7,220 nt of DNA, from positions 1 through 7,220 of the forward strand of contig CAMLNY010000050.1 in NCBI GenBank assembly GCA_946481405.1, written 5' to 3'. Positions within the stretch are counted from its first letter, which is position 1, and each line of letters starts with the position of its first letter. The stretch is from an uncultured Brevundimonas sp. (lineage in GTDB: Bacteria > Pseudomonadota > Alphaproteobacteria > Caulobacterales > Caulobacteraceae). The translations under genes and the position numbers were made by a program. The notes below the pieces were generated by a model that worked only from the letters and a program-made list of their open reading frames with translations, did not search any database and was not told the DNA's origin. Positions 1 to 5,882 of the stretch are shown piece after piece.

Positions 1-93
1 ACGGCGCTGGGGGCAGCCCTTGAGGGCGGGAACCTTGTTGCGCACGGGCTTGGGCTTGCGGGGCTTGCGGATCAGCTGGTTGATAGTGGGCAT
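1..93 (-). CDS. rpsL: 30S ribosomal protein S12, N-terminal 31 codons (runs off left edge)
   Basis: S12 is part of the decoding centre of the small ribosomal subunit. The minus strand from the ATG at 93-91 reads [20 protein letters not shown] and continues to CPQRR, the highly conserved S12 N-terminus, with no mismatch that would suggest decay. The rest of the protein, including the lysines where streptomycin-resistance changes fall, lies beyond the left edge. No strong Shine-Dalgarno is visible; a weak GACGAG lies just upstream. In most bacteria rpsL leads the str operon (rpsL-rpsG-fusA-tuf), and here too it seems to be first, because the upstream lipoprotein operon is closed by a terminator at 208-253. 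Its promoter should lie in about 94-220 on the minus strand, but I could not pick one with confidence. Confidence 0.97.
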   Translation of the reverse strand, partial: MPTINQLIRKPRKPKPVRNKVPALKGCPQRR

Positions 94-351
94 TTCGAAC
101 TCGTCTCGACGTTTGATGGAAGCGTGTGCCTTTCGGCCGGAGCGCCTCGGTTTCCTTCTTTTGAACGGACCAGATGGACCGCCCGGGATCGTTCGAGACC
201 GGATCGTGTTTCCTCAAACAGAAAAACCGGAACGCGCGCTTCGGGCGTTCCGGCGGGCACAGCCCGTCCGTTCGATTGTCACGATCAGGGTGGTCCGCCG
301 GAACGGGCCGCCTCGAAAGTCCGGCGCGTTTACGCGTGAGGGACCGTCAGG
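94..351. other. Intergenic region between rpsL and the lipoprotein operon
   Basis: This 258-bp stretch carries no gene I can support. It holds the minus-strand terminator at 208-253 that closes the lipoprotein operon and, by inference, the rpsL leader and promoter in 94-220. Open frames crossing it on the plus strand lack any recognisable protein and look like high-GC shadows. I found no second hairpin, tRNA or repeat. Confidence 0.6.
208..253 (-). terminator. Rho-independent terminator after the lipoprotein operon
   Basis: A 9-bp perfect stem (CCGGAACGC at 227-235 pairing with GCGTTCCGG at 245-253) encloses a 9-nt loop. On the minus strand the stem is followed at once by TTTTTCTGTTT (216-226), a good U-tract. 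It sits about 100 nt past the stop of the last lipoprotein gene and should insulate rpsL from that operon. In the plus direction there is no T-run, so it works one way. Confidence 0.8.
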
Positions 352-681
352 TCAAGACACCGGTCGACGAGGGGGCTGGAAGCAAACCGTAAACTGCACC
401 GTCGAATTGCCTGCCGGTGGATTGGAACTGGGCGAGAGGCGAGCGTCCTTGGCCGCGTCCAGCGCCGCCGCCCCGAAACCGCAGTCCGATGGAGTTTCGC
501 GAATGACCCTGCAGCTCTCGACAACGCCGTCGGGCGTCACCTCGCAGGCCAGGTCCGCGGACGCCGTCCGGACACGACATCTGAACGGCGTGTCTTCGGG
601 CCATGCCTGGCTGGTTTCACACCCGACCAGGACCAGCAGCAGCCCGGCCGATACAAGGACGCGGACTGCGGACGTCACCAT
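352..681 (-). CDS. Small TonB_C-like lipoprotein (third gene of operon)
   Basis: The predicted product is a 109-residue lipoprotein starting at MVTSAVRV. Residues 1-20 form a signal peptide with a lipobox ending LVG-Cys21. The residue after Cys21 is Glu, not Asp, so outer-membrane sorting is the default expectation. The mature part has the pattern C46-EVTPDGVVES-C57-RVIRETP..GFGAAAL, which resembles the first strand and helix of the TonB C-terminal domain in alphaproteobacterial 'energy transducer TonB' proteins. The transmembrane anchor and Pro-rich spacer of TonB are absent. C46 and C57 could form a disulfide. The start is chosen because its ATG overlaps the previous gene's stop (TGATG), which implies translational coupling; the same frame is open further upstream, but that part only shadows the neighbouring gene. 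It is a paralogue of the gene before it. Function unknown; TonB_C-like is a motif judgement without a search. Confidence 0.8.
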   Translation of the reverse strand: MVTSAVRVLVSAGLLLVLVGCETSQAWPEDTPFRCRVRTASADLACEVTPDGVVESCRVIRETPSDCGFGAAALDAAKDARLSPSSNPPAGNSTVQFTVCFQPPRRPVS

Positions 682-962
682 CAGCCCGTCGGCCGCTCGA
701 CGCCGCGCACCACGAAGTTGATGCGGCCGGACGCCGGCGGATTGCGCATCGTCGCCTCCGACAGGCTGGTCCCCTCCGCTGTCCGAGCGGCGGCCAGACC
801 ATAGCCCTGCCCTTCCGGGCTCTCGCGCAGCACCCGACAATCCGACAGCAGCCCGCTCGGGGACACGCCGCAATTCAACTCCGCCAGACCGGTGTTGGCG
901 GCGCATCCCGATACTGCGGCGCCGAGCGCCACCACCGAAATCAGTCCGAGCCTGATACGCAT
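681..962 (-). CDS. Small TonB_C-like lipoprotein (second gene of operon)
   Basis: The predicted product is a 93-residue lipoprotein. Residues 1-19 form a signal peptide ending AVSG before lipidated Cys20. The mature region carries C31-GVSPSGLLSD-C42-RVLRESPEGQGYGLAAA, the same Cys-x10-Cys and E-x-P-x-G-x-G-[FY]-G pattern as the next gene, so the two are tandem duplicates that have diverged. The family likeness is to the TonB C-terminal domain, but at 93 residues no membrane helix or Pro-rich linker is present. The ATG at 962 is preferred over the GTG at 965 because a good GGAGG lies 5 nt before the ATG and only 2 nt before the GTG. Its stop overlaps the following start by one base (TGATG), and it begins 11 nt after the upstream gene. 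Role unknown; a periplasmic or envelope partner is an inference. Confidence 0.82.
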   Translation of the reverse strand: MRIRLGLISVVALGAAVSGCAANTGLAELNCGVSPSGLLSDCRVLRESPEGQGYGLAAARTAEGTSLSEATMRNPPASGRINFVVRGVERPTG

Positions 963-973
963 CACAGCCTCCC

Positions 974-1543
974 TTATTCCGTCAGGGGTTTGGTCAGATC
1001 GAACTCTACCCGGAAGTGACGGTTCTGGCGACGCAGCTCATAGGCGAACATCCGGTCCGGCCAGACCTCCATCGCCCAGATGTTGGTCGTCGAGACCGCG
1101 GCGTTGTTGGCGTTGAACAAGGCGATGGAAAAGGCGTCGACCGGGAACTCCTGCCGCGCCGACCCGCCCTGATCGATGCTGTCGCCGCCGTACATGTGCA
1201 AGGTATCGGGCGTGCCGTCCTCGTGGCGGTGATCATGCTTCAGCCGCACCCCCGTCTCCGTCCGTGTGACGATCCACGTCCGCGACCGGTCCTCGCCCAC
1301 GCTGAACGGAATCCGCACCTCGGTCGATGAGCAGTCCCGAACGTGCATCACCAGACGCTGGCTGCGGAAGTTGGCGTCGGCCGTATCCGTCGAAACCACC
1401 CGCCCCTCGAACCGCTGGCCGCACAGGGCGTTCAGGTTCGCCATGAAAGTATCGGCCGGGTTGTAGGTCCGCGTCGTGCCGAAATAGGTCCCGGCGCATC
1501 CGGACAGTCCCATGGACAGGGCGGCGATCAGGGCGATTTTCAT
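974..1543 (-). CDS. Predicted lipoprotein of an uncharacterised family (first gene of operon)
   Basis: The predicted product is 189 residues. Residues 1-15 form a short signal peptide with lipobox GLSG-Cys16. The mature protein has no transmembrane segment. Its most family-like stretches are NALCGQRFEGRVV (38-50), RLVMHVRDC (63-71), IPFSVGEDRSRTWIVTRTETG (78-98), LKHDHRHEDG (101-110) and QEFPVDAFSIALF (131-143). I recall this block pattern from proteins annotated only as hypothetical in several proteobacteria; no enzymatic motif can be assigned. C41 and C71 could pair in the periplasm. The His/Asp cluster at 103-109 could bind metal, but that is speculation. The start is supported by GAGG 8 nt upstream. 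The gene leads an operon with the two TonB_C-like lipoproteins (11-nt gap) and diverges from rpmG. The coding region is intact and matches its neighbours in base composition. Confidence 0.85.
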   Translation of the reverse strand: MKIALIAALSMGLSGCAGTYFGTTRTYNPADTFMANLNALCGQRFEGRVVSTDTADANFRSQRLVMHVRDCSSTEVRIPFSVGEDRSRTWIVTRTETGVRLKHDHRHEDGTPDTLHMYGGDSIDQGGSARQEFPVDAFSIALFNANNAAVSTTNIWAMEVWPDRMFAYELRRQNRHFRVEFDLTKPLTE

Positions 1544-1580
1544 GGCGCGAGCCTCGCGCGCTATCGCTTCCTGCTCAATG

Positions 1581-1605
1581 CGCCAAGACGCCGGTTGACT
1601 TGGCG
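1581..1605. repeat. Inverted repeat over the rpmG -35 region (possible operator)
   Basis: CGCCAAG (1581-1587) and CTTGGCG (1599-1605) are perfect 7-bp arms separated by 11 bp. The right arm overlaps the proposed -35 box by two bases. It lies between two divergent starts (lipoprotein at 1543, rpmG at 1672), so a protein bound here could affect both. A dimeric regulator site is an inference; a chance repeat is possible. Confidence 0.35.
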
Positions 1606-1622
1606 ACTTCCCTGAGTATGTT
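1595..1622 (+). promoter_or_regulatory. Candidate sigma-70-type promoter for rpmG
   Basis: TTGACT (1595-1600) and TATGTT (1617-1622) are separated by 16 bp and end 49 bp before the rpmG start. The -35 is one base off consensus. The -10 is moderate and does not match the Caulobacter housekeeping -10 (GCTANAWC) well. The -35 falls in the second half of an inverted repeat (1581-1605). Confidence 0.45.
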
Positions 1623-1671
1623 CCGCGCCTCTCATTTTACGGCTTTCCCGCCGTCGCAAAGGTAATTTCCG

Positions 1672-1839
1672 ATGGCCAAGCCCGCCTCCATCAAGATCCG
1701 CCTCAACTCCACGGCCGACACCGGCTTCTTCTACGTCACCAAGAAGAACGCCCGTACGATGACCGAGAAGATGGTCGTCAAGAAGTACGACCCGGTCGTG
1801 CGCAAGCACGTCGAGTTCAAGGAAGGCAAGATCAAGTAA
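1672..1839 (+). CDS. rpmG: 50S ribosomal protein L33
   Basis: This 55-residue basic protein of the large ribosomal subunit sits near the E site. The translation begins [20 protein letters not shown], continues [10 protein letters not shown] and [18 protein letters not shown], and matches the L33 family end to end. No CxxC pairs are present, so this is the zinc-independent form of L33. The ATG is preceded by AAAGG at 1658-1662 with 9-nt spacing. It is transcribed alone: its own promoter candidate lies upstream and a strong terminator begins 25 nt after the stop. It diverges from the lipoprotein operon and converges on pleD. Confidence 0.97.
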   Translation: MAKPASIKIRLNSTADTGFFYVTKKNARTMTEKMVVKKYDPVVRKHVEFKEGKIK

Positions 1840-1863
1840 GCCTTGATCCATCGCTGAATTCGA

Positions 1864-1898
1864 AACGCCCGGTCGGCAACGACCGGGCGTTTTCTTTT
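1864..1898 (+). terminator. Rho-independent terminator of rpmG, shared with convergent pleD
   Basis: An 11-bp perfect stem (AACGCCCGGTC at 1864-1874, GACCGGGCGTT at 1881-1891) encloses a 6-nt GGCAAC loop, and T-rich TTTTCTTTT follows at 1890-1898. It lies between the ends of rpmG and pleD. Read on the minus strand the stem is followed by only TTTCGAATT, so termination of pleD is probably weaker but possible. Confidence 0.92.
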
Positions 1899-1902
1899 GT
1901 CC

Positions 1903-3267
1903 TCAGGCCGCCCGGGCGATGACCCGGTCGCGGCCCGAGGCCTTGGCCTCGTAGACGCCTTCGTCGGCCCGCTTAAGCAGGGCGTCGGGCGTATCGCCCG
2001 CCCCCATGGACGCCGCGACCCCGATCGAGATTGTGACGTTCAGATGCTCGCGCCCGCCCATCACGCGGAACGGGGTCGAGCCCACGTCGCGGCGGATGCG
2101 TTCGGCGATGCGGTGCGCGTCCTCGATCCGGGTGCCCGGCATGACGACGACGAACTCCTCGCCCCCCATTCGGCACGGCAGGTCCACGGCCCGGACGTTG
2201 GTGGCCAGACGCACGGCGAACTCGCGCAGCACCTCGTCGCCCGCATCGTGGCCGAAGCCGTCGTTGACCTTCTTGAAATGGTCGATGTCCAGCACCAGCA
2301 CTGACACGGGCTCTCCGCCCTGCGCCGCCCGGGTCACGAAGGCCTGCAGCTGCCCGGCCATGTAGCGGCGGTTATGCAGTCCGGTGAGCGCATCCGTAAC
2401 CGCCATCTCCAGGCTGTAGTCCAGCTTCTCCTTGAGGAAGTCGGTGTAGCGCTTCCGACGGACCTGGGTTCGCGCGCGCGCCGCCAGCTCCTCGGGATCG
2501 ACCGGCTTCATCAGGATGTCGTTGACGCCCAGTTCCAGCGCCTTGACCAGACGCGGCCGATCGGACGGATCCACCACCGCCAGGATGGGCAGATGCCGCG
2601 TCGGCTCGGCTGACCTCACCTGGGCGATCAGGCGCAGGCCGTCGAACTCGGCCGCCGCCACATTGACGATCATCAGGTCGATCGCCCCCTTGGAGGCCAC
2701 CAGTCCGTCCCCGGCGTCCGTCTCGATCGACGGCCGGTGTTCGCGGGTCAGTTCCTGGGCGATCTTGTCGGCCTGACGCGGATTGTCGTCGACGATCAGC
2801 ACCCGTCCGCCCGAGCCGCGCAGTCGCCCGGCCCCGTCGGTCGTGACGCCGAGCCGACGTCCGCTCTCCTCGCGTTCGCGCAGCTCGTCCATGACCAGCT
2901 TCAGCCGCGTCAGCGACCGCACGCGGGCGAACAGGACCACGTCGTCCAGCGGTTTGGTGACGAAATCGTCGGCCCCCGCATCCAGCCCCTTGATCCGGTC
3001 CTCGCGCCCGTCCAGCGCCGTGACCAGGACGACCGGGATATGACTTGTGACCGGATCGGCCTTCAGCCGCTTGCAGGTCTCGAACCCGTCCATGCCGGGC
3101 ATCATGACGTCCAGCAGGATGATGTCGGGCTGTTCGGCCGCCGCCAGTTTCAGGGCTGTCGCCCCGTCCTGACAGGTCAGCACGTCATAGTATTCCAGCG
3201 TCAGCTTCGCCTCGAGCAGGCGGACGTTGGCTTCGACGTCGTCGACCACAAGGATACGCGCGGTCAT
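1903..3267 (-). CDS. pleD: PleD, response regulator diguanylate cyclase
   Basis: PleD makes cyclic di-GMP from two GTP. In Caulobacter it is phosphorylated by DivJ and PleC, localises to the stalked pole and drives the swarmer-to-stalked transition. The 454-residue product has three domains. REC1 (about 1-140) has D9/D10, phospho-acceptor D53, T83 and K105. REC2 (about 154-270) has N202 where the acceptor Asp should be, as in the Caulobacter adaptor receiver used for dimerisation. The cyclase (about 285-454) has metal ligand D327, N335 and GGEEF at 368-372. The product-inhibition I-site RxxD is intact as R359-D362, five residues before GGEEF. Length and all key positions match Caulobacter PleD. 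It begins 7 bp after the divK stop with no clear Shine-Dalgarno, so translation may be coupled to divK. It converges on rpmG. Confidence 0.98.
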   Translation of the reverse strand: MTARILVVDDVEANVRLLEAKLTLEYYDVLTCQDGATALKLAAAEQPDIILLDVMMPGMDGFETCKRLKADPVTSHIPVVLVTALDGREDRIKGLDAGADDFVTKPLDDVVLFARVRSLTRLKLVMDELREREESGRRLGVTTDGAGRLRGSGGRVLIVDDNPRQADKIAQELTREHRPSIETDAGDGLVASKGAIDLMIVNVAAAEFDGLRLIAQVRSAEPTRHLPILAVVDPSDRPRLVKALELGVNDILMKPVDPEELAARARTQVRRKRYTDFLKEKLDYSLEMAVTDALTGLHNRRYMAGQLQAFVTRAAQGGEPVSVLVLDIDHFKKVNDGFGHDAGDEVLREFAVRLATNVRAVDLPCRMGGEEFVVVMPGTRIEDAHRIAERIRRDVGSTPFRVMGGREHLNVTISIGVAASMGAGDTPDALLKRADEGVYEAKASGRDRVIARAA

Positions 3268-3274
3268 CGGTGAA

Positions 3275-3658
3275 CTATCCCACGGCTACCGGCTGGCCCA
3301 GGTGCTTCTTCACCGTGTCCAGAAAATGCATCACCGAGATCGGTTTGGAGATATAGGCCTCGCAGCCGCCCTGCCGGATCCGTTCCTCGTCCCCCTTCAT
3401 GGCGAAGGCGGTCACGGCGATGATCGGGATGTGCGACAGCTCCTCGTCGTCTTTCAGCCACTTGGTCACTTCCAGACCGCTGATTTCCGGCAGCTGGATG
3501 TCCATGAGGATCAGGTCGGGCATGTGCTGGCGCGCCAGGGCCATCGCCTGCAGCCCCTCGCGGGTCTGCAGGGTCTGATACCCCTGCGAGTCGAGCAGAT
3601 CATGAAACAGCTTCATGTTCAGCTCGTTATCCTCGACGATGAGGACTTTCTTGGACAT
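3275..3658 (-). CDS. divK: DivK, single-domain response regulator of cell-cycle polarity
   Basis: DivK is a cytoplasmic receiver without an output domain. Phosphorylated by DivJ and dephosphorylated by PleC, it binds DivL and thereby lowers CckA kinase and CtrA activity. The 127-residue product begins [20 protein letters not shown] and carries the acidic pair E9-D10, acceptor D53 in [10 protein letters not shown]83 in AVTAF and K105 in YISKP. The central region is close to identical to the Caulobacter protein. The frame is open further upstream to about 3775, but only the start at 3658 gives the family N-terminus; a purine-rich GGGTGAAG directly precedes it. It is co-oriented with pleD (7-bp gap), the known Caulobacter pair, and diverges from dinB. 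I see no complete CtrA box (TTAA-N7-TTAA) upstream, only one TTAA at 3749-3752. Confidence 0.97.
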   Translation of the reverse strand: MSKKVLIVEDNELNMKLFHDLLDSQGYQTLQTREGLQAMALARQHMPDLILMDIQLPEISGLEVTKWLKDDEELSHIPIIAVTAFAMKGDEERIRQGGCEAYISKPISVMHFLDTVKKHLGQPVAVG

Positions 3659-3783
3659 CTTCACCCGGTCTGGCCGCCCCGACTGACGCGCACCGTGCGC
3701 GACACGAGACTTTTCGCCTGTTGGATTGGGATCATGCCGATCCAGTCTTAAGTTGGGGTGAAGTCGGGAATCCAAGCTTGGCC
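3659..3783. promoter_or_regulatory. Divergent divK/dinB intergenic region with a dyad and a GANTC site
   Basis: This 125-bp stretch must hold the promoters of both genes. It contains a perfect dyad with 7-bp arms and a 1-bp centre (CGCGCAC-C-GTGCGCG, 3687-3701), 29 nt upstream of divK, and one CcrM methylation site GAATC (3768-3772), 11 nt upstream of dinB. No alphaproteobacterial LexA box (GTTC-N7-GTTC) and no paired CtrA half-sites are present. I could not assign -10/-35 boxes. Confidence 0.5.
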
Positions 3784-5052
3784 ATGAAGGCGATCTGCCG
3801 CGAATGCCTGTGGACCGGGCTGGACGCCGTCACGCGTTGCCAGGCCTGTGGCTCGCCGCGCGTGGTGTACGACCCCGAGCTGGACCAACTCTCCATCGCG
3901 CACATGGACTGCGACGCCTTCTACGCCTCGGTGGAGAAGCGCGACCGCCCCGAACTGCGCGACCGGCCCGTCATCGTCGGCGGCGGGGTGCGCGGCGTGG
4001 TTTCGACCTGCTGCTACATCGCCCGCCAGTCCGGTGTGCACTCGGCCATGCCGATGTTCAAGGCGCTGAAGGCCTGTCCCGACGCCGTGGTGCTGAAGCC
4101 AGACTTCTCGAAGTACGTCCCCGAATCGAAACGCATCTTCGGCTTCGTCCATGAGCTGACGCCGCTGGTCCAGACCCTGTCGCTGGACGAGGCCTGGATC
4201 GACTTGTCGGGCACCGAACGCCTGAACGGCGGCCCGCCGGCGCTGCAACTGGTCCGCCTGCAGAAGCGGATCGAGGACGAGACGGGCCTGACCGTCTCCG
4301 TCGGCCTGGCCCCAAACCGCTTCCTCGCCAAGATCGCGTCCGAACTGGACAAGCCGCGCGGCTTCTCGGTCATCGGCGTGGCCAACGCGAAAGCCCTGCT
4401 GGCCCCGAAGTCGATTCGCATCCTGCCCGGCGTCGGCCCGGTCTTCGGCAAGACCCTGATCTCGGACGGCTTCGCCACGGTCGGCGATCTGGCCTCGGCC
4501 GACGTCCGCGATCTGGTCAAACGCTACGGCGAGACGGGCTTGCGCCTCCACGACCTCGCCCACGCCCGCGACGCCCGCTCGGTGAACCCGGAACACGACC
4601 GCCGCGGTATGAGCGCCGAGAACACCTTCAACACCGACCTGACCACCGCCGAGGATCTCGAGGCCGAGCTCTGGCCCCTGTGCGAAAAGGTCGCCTCCAA
4701 GGCCCGCCGCGACGGCGTCGCCAGCCGCGTCGTCGTCCTCAAACTGCGCCGCACCGACTTCAAGATCGTGACCCGCAGGAAGACCCTGCCCGAGCCGGTC
4801 CAGACCGCCCGGGCCCTGTTCGCCATCGCCCGCGAGCTGATGAAGCCCGAACTCGGCCGCCCCTACCGCCTGATCGGCATCGGCCTCGCCGACATCCAGG
4901 ACGCGGAGGATGCGCCCGAAGGCCTCTTCGCCACTCGCGAAACCCGCACCCTCAAGACCGAAACCGCCATCGACGCCCTCCGCGAAAAGTTCGGCGCCTC
5001 CGCCGTCGTGGCCGGCCGTGCGCTGAAGCCGAAGGCGAAAGGCGGAAGTTAA
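3784..5052 (+). CDS. dinB: DNA polymerase IV (Y-family, DinB) with N-terminal zinc ribbon
   Basis: Pol IV is an error-prone translesion polymerase. In the 422-residue product the palm begins at [18 protein letters not shown]42 is the first metal ligand and Y47 is the steric gate against ribonucleotides. The second catalytic motif SLDEAWID supplies D135 and E136. [20 protein letters not shown] (174-193) is the fingers/palm signature. A helix-hairpin-helix lies at [13 protein letters not shown] (213-225), and the little-finger domain spans about 275-385. Before the palm a CxxC-x10-CxxC unit (C5, C8, C19, C22) should bind zinc; this is common in alphaproteobacterial DinB and absent from the E. 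coli protein. The C-terminus ends in a basic KPKAKGGS with no obvious clamp-binding peptide. The ATG at 3784 is the only ATG before the palm; the frame is open upstream from a TTG at 3721, but that part is not family-like. A deacetylase gene follows after 23 bp. Confidence 0.95.
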   Translation: MKAICRECLWTGLDAVTRCQACGSPRVVYDPELDQLSIAHMDCDAFYASVEKRDRPELRDRPVIVGGGVRGVVSTCCYIARQSGVHSAMPMFKALKACPDAVVLKPDFSKYVPESKRIFGFVHELTPLVQTLSLDEAWIDLSGTERLNGGPPALQLVRLQKRIEDETGLTVSVGLAPNRFLAKIASELDKPRGFSVIGVANAKALLAPKSIRILPGVGPVFGKTLISDGFATVGDLASADVRDLVKRYGETGLRLHDLAHARDARSVNPEHDRRGMSAENTFNTDLTTAEDLEAELWPLCEKVASKARRDGVASRVVVLKLRRTDFKIVTRRKTLPEPVQTARALFAIARELMKPELGRPYRLIGIGLADIQDAEDAPEGLFATRETRTLKTETAIDALREKFGASAVVAGRALKPKAKGGS

Positions 5053-5075
5053 CCCGCGTCTGTCAGGGTGGGTCC

Positions 5076-5816
5076 ATGTCCGTCTTCCTCGACAAGATGC
5101 GCCGTCGCGGCGGCCGCTACCTCGGCGTCCGGTCCGCACCGGTCCGCCCGACGCGAGGCGTCTTCAGTCTCTCGTTCGACGACATCCCGGTCAGCGCCTG
5201 GACCGAGGCCGGTCCCATCCTCAAGGAGCACGGCGTCACCGCCACCTACTATGTCGCCGGAGGCCTGTCGGGCGGAGAGAACCTCGGGCTGCCTCAGTTC
5301 ACCACCAACCACCTGCAACAGCTGTTCGCCGCCGGTCACGAGGTCGGCTGTCACACCTTCGGCCATACGTCGGCGCTGCGCGTCTCCCCCGCCGACTACG
5401 CCGCCGATCTCGATCGCAACGCCAGGTGGGTCGCCGAACGCCTCGACGGCCATCTCATGACCACCTTCGCCTGGCCCTACGGAGACGTCTCCGTAGGCGC
5501 CAAGGCCGTCGTCGCCGACCGTTTCAGGCTGGGCCGGGGCGTCCGAGACGGCGTCAACGCCGGTTCCGCCGACCGCGCCAACCTGCAGGCCATCGGCCTC
5601 GAAAGCCGCCGCCTGCCCGGCTACGACCTCGAGGCCCTGATGACCGAGACCGCCGACCGCAAGGGCTGGCTCATCGCCTACGGCCACGACGTCATGGACG
5701 GCCCTACCCCCTATGGCTGCACTCCCGACGACCTCGATCGGGTCATCCGCCTCGCGAAGGCCACCGATCTCGATATCGTCCCGGTCGGTCGGGCATGGGA
5801 GCGGATGGCGGCCTGA
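5076..5816 (+). CDS. Polysaccharide deacetylase (NodB-fold, carbohydrate esterase 4 family)
   Basis: These enzymes remove N- or O-acetyl groups from carbohydrates using a metal. The 246-residue product shows the family motifs in order: SFDDI (33-37; D35 predicted catalytic base, D36 metal ligand), HTFGH (H93 and H97, metal ligands), WPYGD (133-137) and AYGHDV (201-206; H204 predicted catalytic acid). No signal peptide or membrane helix is seen, since the N-terminus MSVFLDKMRRRGGRY is basic; a cytoplasmic enzyme or non-classical localisation is therefore likely, and the substrate cannot be named. The start is supported by AGGGTGGG at 5065-5072. The frame is open upstream to 4680, but that stretch is inside dinB in another frame. 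It probably shares a transcript with dinB (23-bp gap), though no functional link is evident. A 22-bp perfect palindrome lies inside the gene at 5476-5497. Confidence 0.9.
   Translation: MSVFLDKMRRRGGRYLGVRSAPVRPTRGVFSLSFDDIPVSAWTEAGPILKEHGVTATYYVAGGLSGGENLGLPQFTTNHLQQLFAAGHEVGCHTFGHTSALRVSPADYAADLDRNARWVAERLDGHLMTTFAWPYGDVSVGAKAVVADRFRLGRGVRDGVNAGSADRANLQAIGLESRRLPGYDLEALMTETADRKGWLIAYGHDVMDGPTPYGCTPDDLDRVIRLAKATDLDIVPVGRAWERMAA
5476..5497. repeat. 22-bp perfect palindrome inside the deacetylase gene
   Basis: The 11-bp half CCTACGGAGAC is followed directly by its exact complement GTCTCCGTAGG, with no spacer. It covers codons for P134 to G141, overlapping the conserved WPYGD motif. Using the base composition I expect well under one such palindrome by chance in a window this size (about 0.005 by rough estimate). 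It is not followed by a T-run, so it is not a terminator. Confidence 0.7.
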
Positions 5817-5882
5817 TCCCATCGCCTTTCCAAGGCCACGCCGCCGCTCTATGACGCGCCTCCCCTGATCGAGACGCCGACC

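Noticed and set aside
20..721. Plus-strand open frame of 233 codons at the left end
   Set aside because: It overlaps rpsL, a terminator and the last lipoprotein gene on the opposite strand and has no family-like segment.
1545..1559. GCGCGAG-C-CTCGCGC dyad over the ribosome binding site of the first lipoprotein gene
   Set aside because: It could fold over the GAGG, but short GC-rich dyads are common at this base composition, so I do not claim regulation.
3659..3783. Possible SOS (LexA) box or full CtrA box upstream of dinB/divK
   Set aside because: I searched for GTTC-N7-GTTC and TTAA-N7-TTAA; only a single TTAA half-site is present.
4680..5075. Long N-terminal extension of the deacetylase frame into dinB
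   Set aside because: The extension is Arg/Pro-rich and unlike any domain; the ATG at 5076 has a ribosome binding site and gives the family-length protein.
3748..5139. Long minus-strand open frame of 463 codons opposite dinB
   Set aside because: Its translation is low-complexity (rich in G, A, D, R) with no recognisable motif, and it lies exactly antisense to a clearly real polymerase; typical high-GC shadow.
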